Shown piece after piece: positions 1 to 9,902 of a stretch of 64,000 nt of DNA. The stretch is from Marmoricola sp. URHB0036 (GTDB lineage Bacteria; Actinomycetota; Actinomycetes; Propionibacteriales; Nocardioidaceae), in NCBI RefSeq assembly GCF_000426045.1, contig NZ_KE384490.1, positions 186,001-250,000 on the forward strand, in the 5' to 3' direction. The notes under the pieces are model-generated. The model was not told where the DNA came from. It searched no databases and saw nothing but the letters and a program-made list of their open reading frames with translations. A program made the translations under genes and the position numbers. Each line of letters starts with the position of its first letter. The first letter of the stretch is position 1.

Positions 1-395
1 CGCACGTAGGCCATCCGCACGCTGTTCTCGTACTCGCCGATGCCGCCGACGAGCCCATACCCGTCCGCAGCCACTGCAGCGACTGCCGCGTCGAGGTCGC
101 CGACCTCGAAGGACACGTTGCGCAGTCCGAGCTCGTTGGCCATCGCCGTGGGCGACCCGGGCTCGTGGTCGGGCGTCACGAAGCTCGCGAGCTCGAGCCC
201 GGACCCTCCGTCGGGTGACCGCAACATCGCGATCTCGCAGTGCGCGCCGGGGATGGCGCAGACGGTCTCGACGAACTCGCCCTCCACGGATCCGGTGCCT
301 TCGACCTCGAGACCCAGTCCGACGAAGAACGCCGTTGCTGTCTCGAGGTCCGCGACGGTGATGCCGATGTGGTCGAAGCGTCGTACGTGTGCCAT
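1..395 (-). CDS. VOC (glyoxalase/bleomycin-resistance fold) family protein, partial
   Basis: About 131 residues are visible and the C-terminus runs off the left edge. The N-terminus (MAHVRRFDHIGITVADLE) is a typical VOC opening with an early metal-ligand histidine, and a second half-module follows (GLRNVSFEVGDLDAAV). VOC enzymes use a metal on paired beta-alpha-beta-beta-beta units for lyase, dioxygenase or thiol-transfer chemistry; the substrate cannot be told. I chose ATG 395 because AGAGG lies 9 nt upstream; an in-frame ATG at 404 has no useful spacing. The next gene upstream on the same strand is a flavin/F420-type oxidoreductase 62 nt away. Confidence 0.8.
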   Translation of the reverse strand, partial: MAHVRRFDHIGITVADLETATAFFVGLGLEVEGTGSVEGEFVETVCAIPGAHCEIAMLRSPDGGSGLELASFVTPDHEPGSPTAMANELGLRNVSFEVGDLDAAVAAVAADGYGLVGGIGEYENSVRMAYV

Positions 396-457
396 GGGAT
401 CCATCCTCTGGTTGTTGTCGTGCCGGTTCGGTGCTGGAGTGCAGACAGATGCGGCGC

Positions 458-958
458 TCAGCCGTGTTGGCGTTCCTGCCGCCGTCGGACCAGTTCCTCG
501 ACCGCGCTCGGCAGCGTCGTCTCGAAGTCGATCAGCTTCACCCAGGTCGGGGTCACGACGATCCGGACCATGCCATCGGCGTAGAGCGACCGCACCTCCA
601 CCTCCCACTCGACCCGCTGCTCTGGGGTCATCTCATAGGAGCTGGTCGTCTGCAGATACTCCTCCGGGATGCCATCGACGTAGTCCAGCTCGGCCCGGCC
701 GCGGATGAGCAGGATCTTCGGCGGGTGCACCTCGGTGTCGATCGTCAGTGCAACCGTCGGGTTGGTGCGCAGGCCGGCGAGCTTCGGCGCGTTCTTCGCC
801 GTGCACATGACGATCTCCGAGCCGTTCCACGCGAACGCGACCGGGACGTTGCGGGGTGTCCCGTCCTTGGCGACGTACGCCAGGCGGGTCAGGTCGCGGG
901 CCAGCAGCTCCCTGCTGATCGGTCTGTTCAGAACCTCGCTGATCTCGTTCAGTTGCAT
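458..958 (-). CDS. Pyridoxamine 5'-phosphate oxidase-fold (FMN/F420-binding) protein
   Basis: A 166-residue split-barrel protein. Family features include RLAYVAKDGTPRNVPVAFAW near the N-terminus, a central NPTVALTIDT strand, and an RGRAEL segment typical of actinobacterial PNPOx-like proteins. Such proteins bind FMN, F420 or heme and act as small reductases or oxidases; the substrate is unknown. The open frame extends to 1069, but AAGGAG lies 7 nt before ATG 958, and the residues upstream overlap the neighbouring transporter region and look non-coding, so I use 958. Confidence 0.8.
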   Translation of the reverse strand: MQLNEISEVLNRPISRELLARDLTRLAYVAKDGTPRNVPVAFAWNGSEIVMCTAKNAPKLAGLRTNPTVALTIDTEVHPPKILLIRGRAELDYVDGIPEEYLQTTSSYEMTPEQRVEWEVEVRSLYADGMVRIVVTPTWVKLIDFETTLPSAVEELVRRRQERQHG

Positions 959-1005
959 CGTCAGCTCCTTCATCGTCGGTAGGGCGGATCGTGCTGGTCG
1001 GGTCG

Positions 1006-2283
1006 TCAGCTGAACTGCTCGCGCGGCCCGTCGCGGCCCCCGGTGAAGCTGGGACGGAGCCAGTGCCACGTTCTCGACCTGACCGGGTCTGCCGATGTCT
1101 CGACGTGGGGTGGTGGCTGGGTGGCTCGGGTCAGCGGGCGGGTGAGAGCTCCGGACACGAGGAGGGAGACGATGGCGAGCACGGCGACTGCGTACCCGAC
1201 GTCGATCACCTCGGCCACGGCCCCCGCCACGAGAGCACCGAGTCCCTGGCAGGTGGCTCGGGCAGCGGACTCGGCGCCGAGCACCTGTCCGGACAGGTCA
1301 GACGGGGTGAGCTGCACCAGCAGCTCCTGCTGTGCGAGCGTCGCGGCGTACCCGAGAGACGCGCAGCCCGCCAGGAGTGCTGCCATCGGCGTGCCCGGGT
1401 GCAGGACGAAGAAGAGGAACGGCAGCGCCAGCCACCAGCGCAGCCACCGGGCCGATGCCCGTCTCTGCGTGGCGTCGAGGACTCGCCCCACCAGCACGTC
1501 CCCCACGAGCATCCCGGTCGCCCCGGCGAGGAAGAGTGCCGCGGCTGCGTCGCCGGCGTACGGCACGAACAGCGCCTCGCACCCCGCGACAAGTCCGTTG
1601 GGAACGGTCAGCGCGAGCATGAGCGGCCGCGTGGACGGGAGCGCCAACAGAAGCCGGTTGCCGCTCCAGGTCTCGCGGAGCCCGATCCGTCCGGTGCGGC
1701 GTGGGCGACGGTCCCGGACTCCGATCCACGTGATCGGGACCGCCGAGGCGGCCAGCGCGGCTGCGACCCAGAGCACCTGGTCCGCGGTCAGGACGTGGAG
1801 CAGCAACCCCCCGACGGCGAAGCCGAGCACCTGCGTCACGCCGACGGAGACGTTCATCGACGAACGCGCCAGTGCGTACTGGCCACGTGGCAGCACCTCC
1901 GCTAGGAGACCCCACCGGACGCCGCTGCTGATGGACATCACGAAGGCCGCCGCGAGCGCCACAAGCAGGCGGGTCCACGGAGCGAGCGGCAGTGCCGCCT
2001 GCAGCGCGAGCCCGAGGGCCACGGCCGTGCTCACTGCGCTCAGCGCGTGTCGCGGCCGGACGGTGTCGGCCGCGGACATCAGGGTGCTCGCCCCCGCGAG
2101 CTGGACGAGCGAAGGTCCGAACATCGTGGTCGCGGCCAGCAGGGGCGACCCCGTCTGCGCATAGACGAGCGTGCCGAGGCTCAGACCCGCCACCGTGCCG
2201 GCGGCGACGCCCAGCGCGTTGCCGGTCCACAGCGCACGGAACTCCCGCTGCCTGAAGAGCTCGCGGTATCCGTGGGTGGTCAT
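1006..2283 (-). CDS. MFS transporter
   Basis: A 425-residue membrane protein with roughly 12 hydrophobic segments. The RELFRQREFRALWTGNALG start and the central charged loop (VRDRRPRRTGRIG) fit the enterobactin-exporter/MFS_3-like group of drug or metabolite exporters. It is transcribed divergently from a LysR regulator 74 nt away, the usual arrangement for a regulator-controlled efflux pump. The substrate cannot be predicted. The Arg/Pro-rich C-terminal tail of about 35 residues is probably cytoplasmic. Confidence 0.85.
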   Translation of the reverse strand: MTTHGYRELFRQREFRALWTGNALGVAAGTVAGLSLGTLVYAQTGSPLLAATTMFGPSLVQLAGASTLMSAADTVRPRHALSAVSTAVALGLALQAALPLAPWTRLLVALAAAFVMSISSGVRWGLLAEVLPRGQYALARSSMNVSVGVTQVLGFAVGGLLLHVLTADQVLWVAAALAASAVPITWIGVRDRRPRRTGRIGLRETWSGNRLLLALPSTRPLMLALTVPNGLVAGCEALFVPYAGDAAAALFLAGATGMLVGDVLVGRVLDATQRRASARWLRWWLALPFLFFVLHPGTPMAALLAGCASLGYAATLAQQELLVQLTPSDLSGQVLGAESAARATCQGLGALVAGAVAEVIDVGYAVAVLAIVSLLVSGALTRPLTRATQPPPHVETSADPVRSRTWHWLRPSFTGGRDGPREQFS

Positions 2284-2357
2284 GGAGCAAGCGTCTTCTG
2301 GAACGACTCATACGTCCAATGCCAATACTTGCGATGATTGTTCGATATATTCGATGA
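2284..2357. promoter_or_regulatory. Divergent MFS/LysR intergenic promoter-operator region
   Basis: This 74-bp spacer is AT-rich for the window. It holds TATATT (2346-2351), the likely -10 of the LysR gene, and a near-dyad around 2341-2355 (TTCGATATATTCGAT) resembling the T-N11-A symmetry of LysR binding sites. Binding is inferred from position and symmetry only. Confidence 0.5.
2346..2351 (+). promoter_or_regulatory. -10 hexamer TATATT, leaderless LysR gene
   Basis: Six nt separate this hexamer from ATG 2358, placing the predicted transcript start on the start codon. No clear -35 is seen. Confidence 0.55.
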
Positions 2358-3275
2358 ATGCTCGACCTGTTCCGACTCAAGGTGCTGGCGGCGTTGGCCC
2401 GGCACGGCTCGGTGACCGCCGCGGCGCGTGAGCTCGGATACGCCCAGCCCTCGATCAGTCACCACCTCTCGCGGCTCGAGGCGGAGGCGGGCGTCCCGCT
2501 CACCCGGCGCGCTGGGCGTGGCATCCGCCTGACACCGGCCGGCGAGCTGCTGGCACAGCGGGCTACGGAGATCCTCGGGAGGGTCAGCTCGGCGGAGGAC
2601 GAGCTCGCCGCGATCGCGGGGCTGCGCAGCGGCAGGGTCCGGGTGGCCGGCTTCCAGTCCGCGCTCAGCAGCGTGGTCACCGCCGCCGCGGCGCGCATGC
2701 GAGCGGCGGCTCCAGACATCGAGCTGACTCTCCAGGACCTTCACCCCGACGTCGCGCTTCAGCAGCTCCGTGAAGGTGTCATCGATGTCGCCGTGGTGTT
2801 CCGCTACGACGACGAGGTGCCGGACGACATGCGATTCACCCACCTGTTCGACGACGCGATGCATCTCCTGAGCACCGAGCCCGGCCAGGCGCTGAGGGAC
2901 CACGCGGACTCGCCGTGGATCGCTGGCTGCGAGCGGTGCCGGAGCGAGCTCGTGAGCGCCTGCGAAGGTGCCGGATTCGCGCCGCGGATCAGGTACACGA
3001 GCGACGACCCCTTGGTCCAGCAGTCCATGGTGGCCGCCGGGCTGGGGGTCACGATGTCGCCGGGGCTCTCCGTCGCGCAGCACCAGGTGCCCGGGGTGGA
3101 GACGACCGAGCTGGACGACTTCAGGCGGCGTGTCTACGTCGCGACGTACGGCGAGCCGCCCGACCTCCCGGCAACGAGCGCCTTCGTCCAGGCCGTCGTC
3201 GAGGCGGCCAGAGGGCAGCTCAGGGCAACGGCTCGACCACGTCGTACGACGTCAGCCGGCGCGAGAGGTTCTTGA
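2358..3275 (+). CDS. LysR family transcriptional regulator
   Basis: A 305-residue protein with an N-terminal winged helix-turn-helix (LDLFRLKVLAALARHGSVT, then AARELGYAQPSISHHLSRLE) and a periplasmic-binding-protein-like effector domain from about residue 90. It probably controls the divergent MFS gene and itself. ATG 2358 has no Shine-Dalgarno sequence, but TATATT lies exactly 6 nt upstream, so the mRNA is probably leaderless. The 3' end overlaps the convergent acyl-CoA dehydrogenase gene by 56 nt. Confidence 0.92.
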   Translation: MLDLFRLKVLAALARHGSVTAAARELGYAQPSISHHLSRLEAEAGVPLTRRAGRGIRLTPAGELLAQRATEILGRVSSAEDELAAIAGLRSGRVRVAGFQSALSSVVTAAAARMRAAAPDIELTLQDLHPDVALQQLREGVIDVAVVFRYDDEVPDDMRFTHLFDDAMHLLSTEPGQALRDHADSPWIAGCERCRSELVSACEGAGFAPRIRYTSDDPLVQQSMVAAGLGVTMSPGLSVAQHQVPGVETTELDDFRRRVYVATYGEPPDLPATSAFVQAVVEAARGQLRATARPRRTTSAGARGS

Positions 3276-4317
3276 TCTGCTGGCGGCCGTCGCCGAGGAG
3301 GTGGTCGATGGCCGTGAGACGGGCGGTGAGGTGGCCGACGGCGTACTCCGCGGTCATCCCGATGCCGCCGTGGAGCTGGATCGCCTCCTGGCCGATGTGG
3401 CGGCCGGCCTTGCTGACCTGGAGCTTGGCGCGCGCGGCGGCCTCGCGCTTCTTCTCGGCGTCGGAGTCCTCGTCGGCGAGCACCATGGTCGCCCAGGTGA
3501 CGATGCTGCGGGTCAGCTCGAGCGAGGTGTACATGTCGGCGGCGCGGAAGGTGAGCGCCTGGAACCGGTTGAGGGTCATCCCGAACTGCTTGCGGGTGGT
3601 GAGGTACTCCGTGGTCATCTTCAGTGCGCTGTCCATCGCGCCGAGCGCCTCGTGGCAATAGGCGATCGTCGCGGCCGCGATGACGTCCTTGGTCGCCTCG
3701 GTGGCGTCGCCGCCCTCGCCGAGGGGGGTCGCGGGGGACTTGTCGAACGAGACGTGAGCGGCACGGCCGCCATCGAAGGTGGAGTACGACGTGACCTCGG
3801 TATCGGCAGGGTCGACGAGGAACAGCCGACCGTCCGCGAACACGACGAACAGGTCGGCGCGACCGGCGTTGAGCACCGGCTCCTTGACGCCGGAGAGCGT
3901 GTCACCGTCGACGCTCACCCCGCCCTCGCCGCCGGTCGGGTCGCTCCACGCGAAGGCGGGGACGAGCTCGCCGGAGGAGAGTCCACCGAGGATCTCCTTC
4001 TTCTGCTCGTCGCTGCCGAGCGCAGCCACCAGTCCGCCCGCGAGCACGACCGCCTCGACGAACGGCTCGGGCGCGATCACCCGGCCGAGCTCCTCGGCCA
4101 CGACCGAGACCTCGGCCGGTCCGGCGCCCATGCCGCCGTCGTCCTCGGCGAACGGGAGTCCGAGCACGCCCATCTCGGCCAGCTTGCCCCACAGCGACTC
4201 GTCGAAGCCCGGGTCCTCGGCGACGACCTCGCGGCGGTGCTCGTTGTCGTACCCCTTCAACAGTCCGCGTACGGCGTCGCGCAGTGCGGTCTGCTCACCG
4301 TCGAGCGTGAAGTCCAT
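3220..4317 (-). CDS. Acyl-CoA dehydrogenase, RKQFG-type subunit
   Basis: A 365-residue flavoprotein of the acyl-CoA dehydrogenase superfamily with FAD-fold landmarks: TRKQFGMTLNRFQAL near residue 235 and IQLHGGIGMTAEYAVGHL near the C-terminus. It removes hydrogens from the alpha-beta bond of an acyl-CoA. It lies 14 nt downstream of another dehydrogenase gene on the same strand with a complementary motif set, as in actinobacterial alpha2-beta2 (FadE28/FadE29-like) steroid or branched side-chain dehydrogenases. AAGGACG precedes ATG 4317. The substrate is unknown. Confidence 0.88.
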   Translation of the reverse strand: MDFTLDGEQTALRDAVRGLLKGYDNEHRREVVAEDPGFDESLWGKLAEMGVLGLPFAEDDGGMGAGPAEVSVVAEELGRVIAPEPFVEAVVLAGGLVAALGSDEQKKEILGGLSSGELVPAFAWSDPTGGEGGVSVDGDTLSGVKEPVLNAGRADLFVVFADGRLFLVDPADTEVTSYSTFDGGRAAHVSFDKSPATPLGEGGDATEATKDVIAAATIAYCHEALGAMDSALKMTTEYLTTRKQFGMTLNRFQALTFRAADMYTSLELTRSIVTWATMVLADEDSDAEKKREAAARAKLQVSKAGRHIGQEAIQLHGGIGMTAEYAVGHLTARLTAIDHLLGDGRQQIKNLSRRLTSYDVVEPLP

Positions 4318-4331
4318 GTCAGTCGTCCTTC

Positions 4332-5492
<1,161 letters not shown>

Positions 5493-5576
5493 CGGGGCTC
5501 CTGTTCGGACGACGTCCTGGCTACGTTACCGCGCAGTACCCACGTGCCGAACAGGTCCTCACCGGACCGCGACGGA

Positions 5577-6059
5577 TCAGGCCGCGAGTGCCTTCTCGAT
5601 GTCGGAGGCGATCTTGTCCGGCGCCGTCGTGGAGCCGTAGCGCTTGATCACCGTGCCGTCCTTGCCGACCAGGAACTTGGTGAAGTTCCACTTGATCTTG
5701 TCGCCGAGGACGCCGCCCTTCTCCTCGCGCAGCCAGGCGAAGAGCGGGTGGGCGTCGTCACCGTTGACGTCGACCTTCTCGAACATCGGGAAGCTGACGC
5801 CGTAGTTGCGTTCGCAGAACGCGCCGATCTCCTCGTTGCTGCCGGGGTCCTGGCTGCCGAACTGGTTGCAGGGGAAGCCGAGCACGACGAGCCCCTGGCC
5901 GGCGTACTCCTGGTGCAGCTTCTCCAGGCCCTCGAACTGAGGGGTGAAGCCGCACTTGGAGGCCGTGTTGACGACCAGTGCCACCTTGCCCGCGTAGGTC
6001 TCGAGCGGCTGCTCGTCCCCCGTGATGGTGGTGGCGGTGAAGTCGCTCAGGGTCGGCAC
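5577..6059 (-). CDS. Glutathione peroxidase family (thiol peroxidase)
   Basis: A 160-residue peroxidase. The peroxidatic Cys36 sits in NTASKCGFTPQFEGL, the Gln of the active site in GFPCNQFGSQDPGSNEEI, and the Trp/Asn pair in KWNFTKFLV. The selenocysteine position is Cys, and the Cys64 region supports a thioredoxin-dependent mechanism, as expected in an organism that makes mycothiol rather than glutathione. GTG 6059 is chosen because AGGAG lies 8 nt upstream; the longer open frame to 6491 is antisense to the next gene. Confidence 0.92.
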   Translation of the reverse strand: MPTLSDFTATTITGDEQPLETYAGKVALVVNTASKCGFTPQFEGLEKLHQEYAGQGLVVLGFPCNQFGSQDPGSNEEIGAFCERNYGVSFPMFEKVDVNGDDAHPLFAWLREEKGGVLGDKIKWNFTKFLVGKDGTVIKRYGSTTAPDKIASDIEKALAA

Positions 6060-6130
6060 GCTGGATGCTCCTCGATCGGGGGACAGGGATGGTTGCCCTG
6101 TACAACGCTCGGGTGCCGGTTTTGTTCCGA

Positions 6131-7585
6131 CTACCTGACGGTGACCTTCACCTTGAACAGTCGGGCCGGCCCGGTGGTGCCGGTGTTGGCGACGACCACG
6201 GCGACCGAGCGCAGGCCCTTGTGGTTGAACGCGACCAGCAGCTGCCTGTTGCCGGCGGCGGTGAGCGGGATCATCGTCTGCGAGACCCGACCGTCGACGA
6301 AGCGACGCTGGAGGATGGCCCGCGAGCCCGTCCAGGTGGAGGGCGCGTCGACGGTCACGAGCAGGTGCTTGCGCGTGGAGAGGTGCTGGCCGGGAACGAC
6401 CTGGACGGAGGCCGAGGCGAGGTGCGGGATCCGCACCGACTGCAGGCCCGTCGTCGCGTGGGCGCCGGTCATCGTCTTGCGGTGCCACCACACCGGGGCG
6501 GGATAGCCGGCCCGTTCGGTGTAGCTGTGCGCCGGCAGGGTGTTCCAGCTGGCGAACAGGGTGAAGAACGCGGGCCAGGCCGTCGTACCGACCACCGACT
6601 GGATGGCGGGCAGTGATCGGGGCGCTCCGACGGCGCCGTCCCAGAAACGACGTACGACGTTGTTGCCGAACCGTTGCGAGGCGTACTTGAAGAAGATGAA
6701 CGAGCCGTAGGGGTAGGACCCGCCGCCGTAGTCCAGCGGCGTCCGTGAGTGGGTGATCGGGCTGCTGTGGAGGTACTGGTAGTTGTCGTTGATCCAGTTG
6801 TAGACGACGTCCTCGGCCCAGGTCGCCGAGCCCTCCATGAACCAGGTCGCCTCGGTGACGTCGGCGGCGAACTGGATGGCGTGGAAGAACTCGTGGGCCG
6901 CGGTGACCCGCAGGGAGTTCAGCGGTGCGGCGCCGAACTGGGACTTCGCGAAGTCGTCATCGAGGGCGCAGTACGCCGGGACCTGGTGAGCGCCGGAGGT
7001 GTCATCGGTCGTGCAGTAGCCGTAGTAGCCCTCGCTGCCGAGGTCCTCGAGGTAGACGTCGAGGCGGTCGTCGGGGTTGTCGGCGGTGGGGTTCGCCGAG
7101 CCGTTGTCGGAGAGCGGCGCGCGACCCATGAGCGGTACCTCAGTCGCCCAGACGTGCTCGAGGGTGCTCCACGTGGTCTCGGCCCACGTCGTCGTGGTCG
7201 GCGCGGCGTAGTGCACGCAGAAGTGCCCCCGGCAGATCACGTGCAGCGCCGGTGCTGCTGCCTGCGCCTTGGCGGCCGGGGTGGACCGGGAGAGCAGCCG
7301 GTCGGCAGCGCGCCGGTCGGCGCCGGTCAGGGCCGGCCGGGCCAGGTGCAGGTCGCGCAGGGCCATGGTCAGGTCGGGGGTCGCCGGACGGCCGGCGGAG
7401 TCGGGCCCGTGCTGCATCAGGGCCTTGGCCTGGTGGAGCACCTGCCTGGCCTCGCTGCGGGAGTACCCGTTGGGCTGCCCCGACCCCCGGTCGGCACGGT
7501 CGTCGGCGCCGAAGGCGGCGGGTGCCGAGGCGAGGAGGACGCAGCCCAGGGCAGCAGCGATCAGGGCACGAAAGGGGAAGGACAC
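6131..7585 (-). CDS. Secreted zinc metalloprotease, MXAN_6640-like
   Basis: A 484-residue exported protein. From GTG 7585 it begins MSFPFRALIAAALGCVLLA, a clean signal peptide ending at AFGA. The catalytic motif is H231-E-F-F-H235, followed about 15 residues later by FMEGSATWAED, whose glutamates (E251 or E258) could be the third zinc ligand in gluzincin fashion. This matches the family called MXAN_6640 putative metalloproteases; substrates are unknown. The start is set by TATGCT 6 nt upstream (leaderless); an ATG at 7618 would put charged residues before the signal peptide. It is divergent from the DUF445 gene. Confidence 0.8.
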   Translation of the reverse strand: MSFPFRALIAAALGCVLLASAPAAFGADDRADRGSGQPNGYSRSEARQVLHQAKALMQHGPDSAGRPATPDLTMALRDLHLARPALTGADRRAADRLLSRSTPAAKAQAAAPALHVICRGHFCVHYAAPTTTTWAETTWSTLEHVWATEVPLMGRAPLSDNGSANPTADNPDDRLDVYLEDLGSEGYYGYCTTDDTSGAHQVPAYCALDDDFAKSQFGAAPLNSLRVTAAHEFFHAIQFAADVTEATWFMEGSATWAEDVVYNWINDNYQYLHSSPITHSRTPLDYGGGSYPYGSFIFFKYASQRFGNNVVRRFWDGAVGAPRSLPAIQSVVGTTAWPAFFTLFASWNTLPAHSYTERAGYPAPVWWHRKTMTGAHATTGLQSVRIPHLASASVQVVPGQHLSTRKHLLVTVDAPSTWTGSRAILQRRFVDGRVSQTMIPLTAAGNRQLLVAFNHKGLRSVAVVVANTGTTGPARLFKVKVTVR

Positions 7586-7591
7586 TTCGGC

Positions 7592-7597
7592 AGCATA
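7592..7597 (-). promoter_or_regulatory. -10 hexamer TATGCT, leaderless metalloprotease gene
   Basis: It lies 6 nt upstream of GTG 7585 and decides the start in favour of the form beginning with the signal peptide. Confidence 0.5.
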
Positions 7598-7629
7598 TGT
7601 GGCAGATCGGACGAGCATCGGCGGTTGGG

Positions 7630-7635
7630 TAGGTT
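7630..7635 (+). promoter_or_regulatory. -10 hexamer TAGGTT of DUF445 gene
   Basis: Ten nt precede ATG 7646, so the predicted transcript has a leader of about 3 to 4 nt and no ribosome-binding site. Confidence 0.5.
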
Positions 7636-7645
7636 TCTGGCAGCC

Positions 7646-8902
7646 ATGTCACTGCCCCTGATGACCCCCGAGACCGCGGCCGACGCCGTTCGGCGTACTC
7701 GCCTGCGACGGATGCAGGCGGTGGCGCTGGGACTGCTGCTGTTCGCGGCGATCGTGTACGTCGCCACGCTCGACCAGGACGGGTTCCTCGGGTTCGTCAA
7801 CGCGGGCGCCGAGGCCAGCATGGTCGGCGCGATCGCGGACTGGTTCGCGGTGACCGCCCTGTTCCGGCACCCGCTGGGACTGCCGATCCCGCACACCGCG
7901 CTGATCCCGAAGCGCAAGGACGAGTTCGGCAAGAGCCTGGAGGAGTTCTTCTCCGAGAACTTCCTCAGCGAGCAGGTGATCCGTGAGCGGCTCGCCTCTG
8001 CCGACATCGCGCGGCGAGTGGGCGTCTGGGTGAGCGTCCGCGAGAACGCCGACCGGGTGGTGGCGGAGAGCGCGACCGTGCTCGCGCTCGGTCTGCGCAG
8101 GATGCGGGACACCGACGTCGCCGCGCTCGTCGAGGAGGTGCTGATCCCGAGGTTCATGGCCGAGCCGATCTCGCCGATCGCCGGCGGCCTGCTCCAGGAG
8201 ATCGTCGCCGACGACGCGCACCACGGGTTGGTCGACCTGGCCCTGGAGGAGGGGCACCGCTGGCTGGTGCACAACGCGGAGACGTTCACCGAGGTGATCG
8301 GTGAACGAGCCCCGTGGTGGGCCCCTGACCGGGTCAACGAGATGGTCACCACCCGGCTGCACCTCGAGGCCGTCCGCTGGCTGGCCGACATCCGCCGCGA
8401 TCCCGACCACCATGCCCGGCAGGCGCTGGACAGCCTGCTGCGGCAGCTCGCGCAGGACCTGCTCACCGACCCGTCGACACAGGAACGTGCCGAGCGGCTC
8501 AAGGCCCGGGTGCTCGAGCAGCCGCAGATGGTCCACACCGGCATGTCGCTGTGGAGCGCCTTCCGCAAGGCGCTGCTCGAGGGGCTCGAGGACGAGACCG
8601 GCCCGCTGCGCGCGCGGGCGTCGCGCGAGCTGGTGGAGTTCGGCGAGCGCATCGGCCGGGACGACGTGCTCCGGGAGCGGCTGGACGCCTGGGGCTCCGA
8701 CTTCGCGGTCTGGGCGGTCGAGCGGTACGGGGACGAGCTGACCACCGTGATCACGCACACGATCGAGCGCTGGGACGGCGAGGAGGCCGCCCGCAAGATC
8801 GAGCTGCACGTCGGCCGCGACCTGCAGTTCATCCGGATCAACGGCACCATCGTCGGCGGCCTGGTGGGCGTGCTGATCCACGCCGTCTCGCTGGCGCTCT
8901 AG
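7646..8902 (+). CDS. DUF445 domain-containing membrane protein
   Basis: A 418-residue protein with an N-terminal membrane helix (about residues 23-42), the conserved DUF445 block GAEASMVGAIADWFAVTALF and IPHTALIPKRKDEFG, a long helical middle, and a C-terminal hydrophobic anchor (GTIVGGLVGVLIHAVSLAL). This is the YjiN/YheB-like family of unknown function, thought to be an inner-membrane protein with a coiled cytoplasmic or periplasmic region. The open frame extends to 6749, but that part is antisense to the metalloprotease. Confidence 0.88.
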   Translation: MSLPLMTPETAADAVRRTRLRRMQAVALGLLLFAAIVYVATLDQDGFLGFVNAGAEASMVGAIADWFAVTALFRHPLGLPIPHTALIPKRKDEFGKSLEEFFSENFLSEQVIRERLASADIARRVGVWVSVRENADRVVAESATVLALGLRRMRDTDVAALVEEVLIPRFMAEPISPIAGGLLQEIVADDAHHGLVDLALEEGHRWLVHNAETFTEVIGERAPWWAPDRVNEMVTTRLHLEAVRWLADIRRDPDHHARQALDSLLRQLAQDLLTDPSTQERAERLKARVLEQPQMVHTGMSLWSAFRKALLEGLEDETGPLRARASRELVEFGERIGRDDVLRERLDAWGSDFAVWAVERYGDELTTVITHTIERWDGEEAARKIELHVGRDLQFIRINGTIVGGLVGVLIHAVSLAL

Positions 8903-8905
8903 ATT
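8900..8905 (+). promoter_or_regulatory. -10 hexamer TAGATT, leaderless S4 gene
   Basis: It overlaps the TAG stop of the DUF445 gene and lies 6 nt before ATG 8912. Confidence 0.5.
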
Positions 8906-8911
8906 TCTGCC

Positions 8912-9124
8912 ATGGACGACGTGCCCATCCGCGACGAGTCGATACGGCTCGGCCAGTTCCTCAAGCTGGCCAACCTGATCGACACCGGCTCCGACGCCAA
9001 GGAGCTGATGATCCAGGGGTTGGTGACGGTCAACGGGGACGTCGAGACCCGCCGCGGTCGCCAGCTGGTGCCCGGCGACGTGGTACAGCTCGGTGGCGCG
9101 GAGGCGCGCGTCGCGCGCGCCTAG
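8912..9124 (+). CDS. S4-domain RNA-binding protein (YbcJ/RlbA-like)
   Basis: A 70-residue protein that is almost entirely one S4 domain: IRLGQFLKLANLIDTGSDAK, then VTVNGDVETRRGRQLVPGD. Stand-alone S4 proteins bind structured RNA and are linked to ribosome quality control or assembly. The stop overlaps the stop of the convergent methyltransferase gene in a shared CTAG. Confidence 0.88.
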   Translation: MDDVPIRDESIRLGQFLKLANLIDTGSDAKELMIQGLVTVNGDVETRRGRQLVPGDVVQLGGAEARVARA

Positions 9125-9840
9125 TCCGCGCGGCGGGCCACGAAGACGTACTCGCGGCCGGGCCGGTCGGGCGCGTCCCGGACCTCGATGACGGTGAACC
9201 CGGTGTCGGCGAGTGAGGACTCGATCTGTTCGCGGCTGCGAAAGCGGAGGGTGGAGTCCGAGGTGAGCACCACTGTGTCCTCGAGGACGAAGGTCGAGCG
9301 GAAGCTGACCAGGTCGTCGCGTGCCCCGATCAGTTCTCTCCAGCTCTCGACGCCGCCGACACCGGGTACCTCAGTGCGGTCCCAGGTGTGCGCGCGGTCC
9401 CACTCCAGCCATGCGCGGCGCTCCGGCACACGGGACTCGAAGACGAGATGGCCGCCAGCTCTCAACGCCTCGCGGATGCCGCGCAGGGTGGCCAGCCAGT
9501 CCTCGTCGGTGACGAACACCTGCGCGACGTTGGCTGTCATCGTGGCCGCGTCGACGTCGAGCGGGGGGAGACGGGTCGCGTCGGTGACGAGCCAGGTCAC
9601 GGCATCGCTCTTGGTGCGGGCGATCTCGACGGAAGCCTCGGCCGGGTCGACGCCGATCACCTCGAGGCCACGGTCGGCGAGCAGGGCGGCGAAGGTGCCG
9701 GTGCCACATCCGACGTCGAGCACGCTCCGGGCGCCGAGCTCGGTCAGGATCGCGGCGTACGGCTCGAGATCGCTGCGGTCGGGGTCGAGCGGGTCGTAGA
9801 GCGCGGCGAGGCGCGGGTCGTCGAAGGCTCGGTCCGGCAC
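9121..9840 (-). CDS. Class I SAM-dependent methyltransferase
   Basis: A 239-residue methyltransferase. The SAM-binding motif I is VLDVGCGTGTFAALLADRG, followed by the acidic loop VIGVDPAEAS and motif IV around ATMTANVAQVF. PDRAFDDPRLAALYDPLDPD at the N-terminus is common in this uncharacterised actinobacterial group. I use GTG 9840; the frame continues to a TTG at 9897, but those 19 residues are Arg/Pro-rich and unlike the family start. The substrate is unknown. A palindromic module (9903-9990) lies upstream. Confidence 0.82.
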   Translation of the reverse strand: MPDRAFDDPRLAALYDPLDPDRSDLEPYAAILTELGARSVLDVGCGTGTFAALLADRGLEVIGVDPAEASVEIARTKSDAVTWLVTDATRLPPLDVDAATMTANVAQVFVTDEDWLATLRGIREALRAGGHLVFESRVPERRAWLEWDRAHTWDRTEVPGVGGVESWRELIGARDDLVSFRSTFVLEDTVVLTSDSTLRFRSREQIESSLADTGFTVIEVRDAPDRPGREYVFVARRAD

Positions 9841-9902
9841 GGTGGCAGTCTTGCTGGGTCGTCGTACCGGGGCCAGTGGATTTCGGCCGCGGGACAAGAC
9901 GT

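Noticed and set aside
6749-7645. Long plus-strand frame upstream of the DUF445 gene
   Set aside because: It is antisense to the metalloprotease with a signal peptide and HEFFH motif; amino-acid composition is that of a shadow frame.
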